Shown: one piece after another, positions 7,381 through 9,970 of the stretch
Layout of the letters: each line of letters begins with the position of its first letter
Numbering within the stretch: position 1 is the first letter of the stretch
DNA from: JBBRDU01 sp038203615
GTDB taxonomy: Bacteria > Verrucomicrobiota > Verrucomicrobiia > Chthoniobacterales > UBA10450
Assembly (NCBI GenBank): GCA_038203615.1
Contig: JBBRDU010000108.1
Span: 1-9,970, forward strand
Length of the DNA: 9,970 nucleotides
Reading direction: 5' to 3'
Program-made: the position numbers and the translations under genes
Notes under the pieces: model-generated
Seen by the model: only the letters and a program-made list of their open reading frames with translations
The model's database searches: none
What the model was told of the DNA's origin: nothing

Positions 7381-7653
7381 CTATTCACAGCGGGTTGGAC
7401 TGACCAGGCCACTGCGATTGATTCGTGCCGGGATCGGATCGTGGGCCTGGCCACCCCAGGGGTGACAGCGTCCGATTCGTTTCAGGCCTAACCAGCTTCC
7501 GTGAGCCGCTCCGTGTGTTTCGATCGCCTGCCGGAAATATTCGGAACAAGTCGGATTAAAACGGCAGCCCGCGGCAGGTCCACTCAGCCCGTGCAGGAGA
7601 GGAGAGAGTGTGATTTGATAAATACGTACGCAAAAGCGCAGAATTCCGAGCAT
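7381..7653 (-). CDS. yidD: Membrane protein insertion efficiency factor YidD
   Basis: The 90-residue product has the family core GCRFNPTCSEYFRQAIETHG (29-48) and the C-terminal GSWLGLKRIGRCHPWGG..HDPIP (about 52-75), including the conserved Cys residues. YidD is a small membrane-associated protein with an amphipathic N-terminal helix (about 2-20) that assists YidC-dependent insertion. The ATG at 7653 is chosen over an upstream GTG at 7695 because it shares its A with the rnpA stop (TAATG), a coupled stop-start, and because family proteins begin with this helix. The last roughly 15 residues (RINRSGLVSPTRCE) extend a little past the conserved end. It belongs to the rnpA-yidD-yidC-jag operon. 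Confidence 0.95.
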   Translation of the reverse strand: MLGILRFCVRIYQITLSPLLHGLSGPAAGCRFNPTCSEYFRQAIETHGAAHGSWLGLKRIGRCHPWGGQAHDPIPARINRSGLVSPTRCE

Positions 7654-8009
7654 TACGGCGCTAGAATAGAAGCGCGCTTGGCCAGACGCAACCACTCATG
7701 TTCCAGGTCAGCGCTGGGGGCCTGCGCCGAGGGCGGGCGGGCGATGGTGACGACCCAGGCGGCCTGCGGAATCTGATGTTGGTGGCGGCGAAAAATGTCG
7801 CGCAATCTTCGCCGCAGACGGTTACGCACGACGGCGGAGCCGACCCGCCGCGAGGTCACAAATCCGGCGCGCATTTGGTCATCGGGAGCGGCCAGGACGC
7901 CGATCGTCAGGAACGGGCCACGCGCCGCGCTCCCTTCGTCGCGCACGCGCTGGAAATCGGCGTTGCGGATCAACCGTTTCGATTTGGGCAAGCTGAGTGG
8001 GCGCGGCAC
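7653..8009 (-). CDS. rnpA: Ribonuclease P protein component
   Basis: The 118-residue product is the basic protein subunit of RNase P, which binds the catalytic RNA and helps it cleave tRNA 5' leaders. It has the typical start LPKSKRLIRNADFQRVRDEG (7-26), a central sheet ending in AGFVTSRRVGSAVVRNR, and the RNR signature RNRLRRRLRDIFRR (62-75). The start taken is GTG at 8009, preceded by an in-frame TAA three codons upstream. A TTG six codons further in (7991) would begin at LPKSK and is an alternative. No Shine-Dalgarno site is visible. The stop overlaps yidD by one base. rpmH, the usual upstream partner, is not found in the preceding 270 bases; a repeat and the terminator of the lipoprotein genes lie there instead. 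Confidence 0.95.
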   Translation of the reverse strand: MPRPLSLPKSKRLIRNADFQRVRDEGSAARGPFLTIGVLAAPDDQMRAGFVTSRRVGSAVVRNRLRRRLRDIFRRHQHQIPQAAWVVTIARPPSAQAPSADLEHEWLRLAKRASILAP

Positions 8010-8072
8010 GCAGGCAGGTTACAGCAGGCGCGACGGGAAACCCAGCGCTTCGACCGCCGGGTGCAACGGGCA

Positions 8073-8240
8073 GGATCGGGCTCTCCTTGGCCGCTCATCT
8101 TGAGCGCCTGTGGCGCGGCCACATTAGCAACGCCCTCGGAGAGGCCGTTCCACCACTCTGGCTGCGAACGCGCGAAGGTGGATCTAGCTCTCCGAGCGCG
8201 ATGTTAAACAGAAGCGGCCAGGCCGCTCATTTTGAGCGCC
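8073..8240. repeat. Degenerate tandem repeat upstream of rnpA
   Basis: Two copies of GGCCGCTCATYTTGAGCGCC lie at 8089-8108 and 8221-8240 with one mismatch, 132 bases apart. The 20-mer is itself an imperfect palindrome (GCTCA-TYT-TGAGC). On the minus strand each copy is followed by a second shared block, GGAGAGCnnGATCC, at 8193-8180 and 8086-8073. The distance between the two blocks differs: 27 bases in one copy and 2 in the other. This looks like two diverged units of one element. The region 8010-8280 otherwise shows no gene I can support: all three minus frames lack an L34-like basic protein, and the plus frames look like shadows. Whether the element is dispersed in the genome cannot be told from this window. 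Confidence 0.6.
8135..8196. repeat. Long-range inverted repeat
   Basis: CTCGGAGAG at 8135-8143 is a perfect 9-bp inverted match to CTCTCCGAG at 8188-8196, with 44 bases between. It lies between the two repeat copies and could fold into a hairpin in RNA from either strand. The role is unknown. It may be part of the same repeated element or a leader structure for rnpA. Confidence 0.4.
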
Positions 8241-8252
8241 CCTTGGCGCTCA
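8233..8252. repeat. Perfect 8-bp hairpin (TGAGCGCC / GGCGCTCA)
   Basis: The two arms are exact inverses around a CCTT loop, and the hairpin overlaps the end of the second repeat copy. No T-run follows on the plus strand, and on the minus strand it is followed by AAAATGAG, so it is not an obvious terminator. It looks like part of the palindromic repeat element. Confidence 0.5.
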
Positions 8253-8277
8253 CCTGCCCGTTTATCCGCCCGTACAG

Positions 8278-8313
8278 CAAAAGTCGTCCCGCAGGAATCC
8301 CGCGGGACGACTT
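8278..8313 (-). terminator. Rho-independent terminator of the lipoprotein genes
   Basis: A perfect 12-bp stem, AAGTCGTCCCGC with GCGGGACGACTT (8281-8292 and 8302-8313), encloses a 9-base loop. On the minus strand the stem runs into TTTTG. It begins 24 bases after the stop of the last lipoprotein gene, the expected place for transcription to end before the rnpA operon. The T-run is short, but the stem is long and GC-rich. Confidence 0.75.
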
Positions 8314-8337
8314 CGCAAATGGACGATCGAACCGCGC

Positions 8338-8574
8338 TTAGGGGTTCGGCGACGAGGTCGTCGTGGTCGTGGTCGTGCCGCTGCTCGGTGAGGAGCTCGT
8401 GTTCACGGTCGTGTTATTTTCCGTTTTGCTCGCAGCCGCTGGCGACGATTCCTTCAAAACGGTGGTGTTATTCTCGGTTTTATTTTCCCCCGGCGGATTG
8501 ACGGTGGTGTTTTCTTTTTTCTCGCACGCTGCCAGTAAGGCGACGCTCGCGAGCAGGCAGATGTATTTCTTCAT
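8338..8574 (-). CDS. Small Thr/Asn/Ser-rich lipoprotein (copy 3 of 3)
   Basis: The 78-residue product starts with a lipoprotein signal, MKKYICLLASVALLAAC, whose lipobox LAAC would place the lipidated Cys at residue 17. The mature part is about 60 residues of low complexity with no enzymatic motif. NPPGENKTENNTTV (26-39) is shared with copy 1. KTENNTTV occurs twice in this protein (32-39 and 50-57), and the tail is a run of Thr ending in SSPNP. The protein is predicted to be envelope-anchored; its function is unknown. The Thr run is coded by ACG/ACC triplets that could vary by slippage. No Shine-Dalgarno site is seen before the ATG. It lies 45 bases after copy 2 and is followed by the strong hairpin terminator. 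Confidence 0.8.
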   Translation of the reverse strand: MKKYICLLASVALLAACEKKENTTVNPPGENKTENNTTVLKESSPAAASKTENNTTVNTSSSPSSGTTTTTTTSSPNP

Positions 8575-8619
8575 AGGTTAGTTATGACGGTAGGTTAGAC
8601 TAATTTAGTCGATTAAATT

Positions 8620-8778
8620 TTACGGAGTTGCGGAAGCGACCGGGCTCGACGTCGTCGTGGTGGTCGTATCCGTGGAGGTTGTGCCACTTGGGCTCGCCGC
8701 CGGGGTCACTGTTTCTGTCTTCTGCTCACATGCCGCGAGCAAGGCGGCACCGGCCAAGATGCAAAAATATTTTTTCAT
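8620..8778 (-). CDS. Small Thr/Ser-rich lipoprotein (copy 2 of 3)
   Basis: This short frame encodes 52 residues: MKKYFCILAGAALLAAC (lipobox Cys at 17), then EQKTETVTPAASPSG, then a run of Thr and SSPVASATP. The signal sequence is nearly the same as those of the two neighbours, and the tail has the same T(n)SSP ending. The Asn-rich NPPGENKTENNTTV block of copies 1 and 3 is missing, which explains its shorter length. The conserved start, complete lipobox and location between two paralogues make it a real gene despite its size. It lies 18 bases after copy 1, probably on one transcript. Function is unknown; it is predicted to be an envelope lipoprotein. Confidence 0.78.
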   Translation of the reverse strand: MKKYFCILAGAALLAACEQKTETVTPAASPSGTTSTDTTTTTTSSPVASATP

Positions 8779-8796
8779 GATTAGTGGACGATTGGA

Positions 8797-8994
8797 TTAC
8801 GGCGAGGGCGAAGAAGTCGTCGTATTGACGTTCGTGTTTGTCTCCGTCTTAGTCGAAGCAGCCGGAGATTCCTTCACCACAGTGGTGTTATTTTCCGTTT
8901 TATTTTCTCCAGGCGGATTGGTCACGGTGGTGTCTTTATGCTCACAAGCCGCGAGAAACGCGGCGCCAGTTAGGATGCAGAGGTATTTCTTCAT
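8797..8994 (-). CDS. Small Thr/Asn-rich lipoprotein (copy 1 of 3)
   Basis: The 65-residue product begins MKKYLCILTGAAFLAAC, with the lipobox Cys at residue 17, followed by EHKDTTVTNPPGENKTENN and a Thr/Asn/Ser tail ending SSPSP. The ATG at 8994 is chosen because it gives the same MKKY start as the two paralogues downstream; an upstream start at 9042 would add 16 residues that spoil the signal peptide. The middle of the gene is close to copy 3 at the DNA level (for example GTGTTATTTTCCGTTTT on the plus strand occurs in both), which points to fairly recent duplication. It is the first gene of the array and diverges from kdsB across 120 bases. Function is unknown. Confidence 0.8.
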   Translation of the reverse strand: MKKYLCILTGAAFLAACEHKDTTVTNPPGENKTENNTTVVKESPAASTKTETNTNVNTTTSSPSP

Positions 8995-9002
8995 AGTTTT
9001 AG

Positions 9003-9016
9003 ATTGCGAACGCAAT
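9003..9016. promoter_or_regulatory. Inverted repeat upstream of the first lipoprotein gene
   Basis: ATTGCG-AA-CGCAAT is a perfect 6-bp inverted repeat eight bases before the ATG of lipoprotein copy 1, in the 120-base space shared with kdsB. It could be an operator or a 5' leader hairpin. I found no convincing -35/-10 pair in this AT-richer spacer and no Shine-Dalgarno site for either gene. Confidence 0.3.
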
Positions 9017-9114
9017 ATTGAGTTAATGATGAATCGGAGCAAGCATCCTTTTCGGACTTATATGTCTCACCACCAGATGGCCTTTCGCTTTTTAACGACT
9101 CCCAAAACTTGCCC

Positions 9115-9852
9115 ATGAGAAAAGCGATCGGAATCATTCCGGCCCGCTGGGGCTCCACCCGTTTCCCGGGGAAGCCGCTTCACCTCATCGCCGGCAAGCC
9201 GCTCCTGCGACATGTTTGGGAGCGTTGTTGTCGCGCCGCAGCGCTTGATTCGGTCATCATCGCCACGGACGATCGGCGGATCGCCAACGCCGCCAGCGAT
9301 TGGGGCGCGGAAGTGGCGATGACCTCAGGCCGTCATCGGAGCGGGACCGACCGTATCGCCGAGGTCGCCGCGCAGACGAAACAAGCCGCCTTCATTGTTA
9401 ACATTCAAGGCGATGAGCCGCTGGTCGATCCGCGCTTGATCGACAAGCTCGTCGCGAAGCTGCGTTCGGATCGCAAGATCGACATGGTGACGGCGGCGCA
9501 TCCCTTTTCGAATCCGGCGGAAGCTTCCTCCCCGCATCAGGTAAAGGTCGTTGTCGATCTTAGCGGACGCGCGCTCTACTTCTCGCGTTCGCCCATTCCG
9601 CATTCGGGCGAAAACATTCTGCGCCATCAGGGCATCTACGCGTTTCGACGCGAGACTTTGCTGCAATTTGTGAAGTGGAAGCAGTCGCCACTCGAGCGCG
9701 CGGAATCGCTCGAGCAATTGCGCGCATTGGAAAATGGTGTAACTGTTCATGTGCTCGTCACGAAACACGGTTCGCCCGGCGTGGACACGCCGCAGGATGC
9801 CAAAGCGCTGGAGCAAAAACTCGCTCGCGCGAAACGAAAGGTGTCTCGATGA
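9115..9852 (+). CDS. kdsB: 3-deoxy-manno-octulosonate cytidylyltransferase (CMP-Kdo synthetase)
   Basis: The 245-residue product activates Kdo with CTP to make CMP-Kdo for the lipopolysaccharide inner core, in the cytosol. The nucleotide-binding start GIIPARWGSTRFPGKPL (6-22) is complete. Other family landmarks are ATDD (50-53), HRSGTDRIAE (74-83), NIQGDEPL (96-103), LYFSRSPIP (154-162), HQGIYAFRRETL (171-182), ESLEQLRALENG (197-208) and PGVDTPQDAKAL (221-232). The length is normal. The ATG at 9115 gives the standard N-terminus; a TTG two codons upstream (9109) is less likely. Its stop overlaps the pyrG start as ATGA. The pairing is functional, since PyrG supplies the CTP used here. The gene points to an LPS-bearing Gram-negative host. 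Confidence 0.97.
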   Translation: MRKAIGIIPARWGSTRFPGKPLHLIAGKPLLRHVWERCCRAAALDSVIIATDDRRIANAASDWGAEVAMTSGRHRSGTDRIAEVAAQTKQAAFIVNIQGDEPLVDPRLIDKLVAKLRSDRKIDMVTAAHPFSNPAEASSPHQVKVVVDLSGRALYFSRSPIPHSGENILRHQGIYAFRRETLLQFVKWKQSPLERAESLEQLRALENGVTVHVLVTKHGSPGVDTPQDAKALEQKLARAKRKVSR

Positions 9853-9970
9853 AATACATTTTCATCACCGGCGGTGTGGTGAGTTCGTTAGGAAAAGGTC
9901 TGGCAGCGGCTTCTCTCGGAACCTTGCTTGAGCTGCGCGGACTGCGCGTCGTTTTTCAGAAGTTCGATCC
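9849..9970 (+). CDS. pyrG: CTP synthase, N-terminal part (cut by the window end)
   Basis: The first 40 codons read MKYIFITGGVVSSLGKGLAA followed by ASLGTLLELRGLRVVFQKFDP, an almost canonical start of CTP synthase with its ATP-binding loop GGVVSSLGKG. The enzyme makes CTP from UTP, ATP and glutamine. The ATG overlaps the kdsB stop by four bases, and an AAAGGTG at 9837-9843 gives a reasonable Shine-Dalgarno site. FDP replaces the more usual LDP. The rest of the gene lies outside the window. Confidence 0.97.
   Translation, partial: MKYIFITGGVVSSLGKGLAAASLGTLLELRGLRVVFQKFD

Noticed and set aside
7955..8098. Minus-strand frame of about 48 codons with several Cys, starting ATG AGC GGC in the repeat
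   Set aside because: It overlaps rnpA in another frame, begins inside a repeat copy and has no start signal. It is probably a by-product of the repeat.
8110..8165. tRNA-Leu-like phrase GTGGTGGAACGGCC on the minus strand
   Set aside because: No acceptor stem, anticodon arm or T-arm can be formed around it.
7698..8207. 169-codon plus-strand frame
   Set aside because: It is antisense to rnpA and then runs through the repeat region. The product is Arg/Ala-rich with no recognisable motif.
8594..8612. GACTAA-T-TTAGTC symmetry between lipoprotein copies 2 and 3
   Set aside because: It is short and AT-rich with almost no loop, and it is likely chance in an AT-rich spacer. It is not a credible terminator.
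8657..9118. 153-codon plus-strand frame rich in Val
   Set aside because: It is the antisense of lipoprotein copies 1 and 2. The Val runs are the reverse complement of Thr codons.

Overview
The window looks like chromosomal DNA of a Gram-negative bacterium with moderately high GC. It carries kdsB (LPS Kdo activation), the start of a TamB/AsmA-type envelope protein, a periplasmic-domain YidC and several lipoproteins. The gene set, sparse Shine-Dalgarno sites and tiny Thr/Asn/Ser-rich lipoproteins suggest a Verrucomicrobiota-like (PVC) organism. That assignment is inference from gene style, not from a marker search.

Layout, left to right. (1) Positions 1-447, minus: N-terminal part of a TamB/AsmA-like envelope protein with a GTG start. 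It diverges from a plus-strand pair: an anti-sigma-like single-pass membrane protein (591-1268) and an MTA/SAH-nucleosidase-type phosphorylase (1297-2001). (2) A cation diffusion facilitator (2028-2936, minus) converges on the nucleosidase. Its start codon lies two bases from that of a divergent MECR-like 2-enoyl thioester reductase (2939-3934), which is followed by a sarcosine/fructosyl-amine oxidase-like flavoenzyme (3959-5143). (3) A classical minus-strand operon, rnpA-yidD-yidC-jag (8009 down to 5165), combines the RNase P protein, the membrane insertase with its small helper, and a KH/R3H RNA-binding protein. rpmH, which normally heads this operon, is not present upstream of rnpA. (4) Positions 8010-8337 hold no convincing gene. 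They contain a degenerate tandem repeat with internal palindromes and a strong hairpin terminator. (5) Three tandem paralogous small lipoprotein genes lie on the minus strand (8994 down to 8338). They end at that terminator and diverge from kdsB. (6) kdsB (9115-9852) overlaps the start of pyrG (9849 to the window end) by ATGA; this is the well-known Kdo/CTP pairing, in which PyrG makes the CTP that KdsB consumes.

Most of the window is ordinary core genome. The parts most worth a second look are the small lipoprotein array (8338-8994), the repeat occupying the place of rpmH (about 8073-8252), and the two-base divergent start arrangement at 2936/2939. I found no CRISPR array, tRNA, rRNA, IS element or recognisable defence system.
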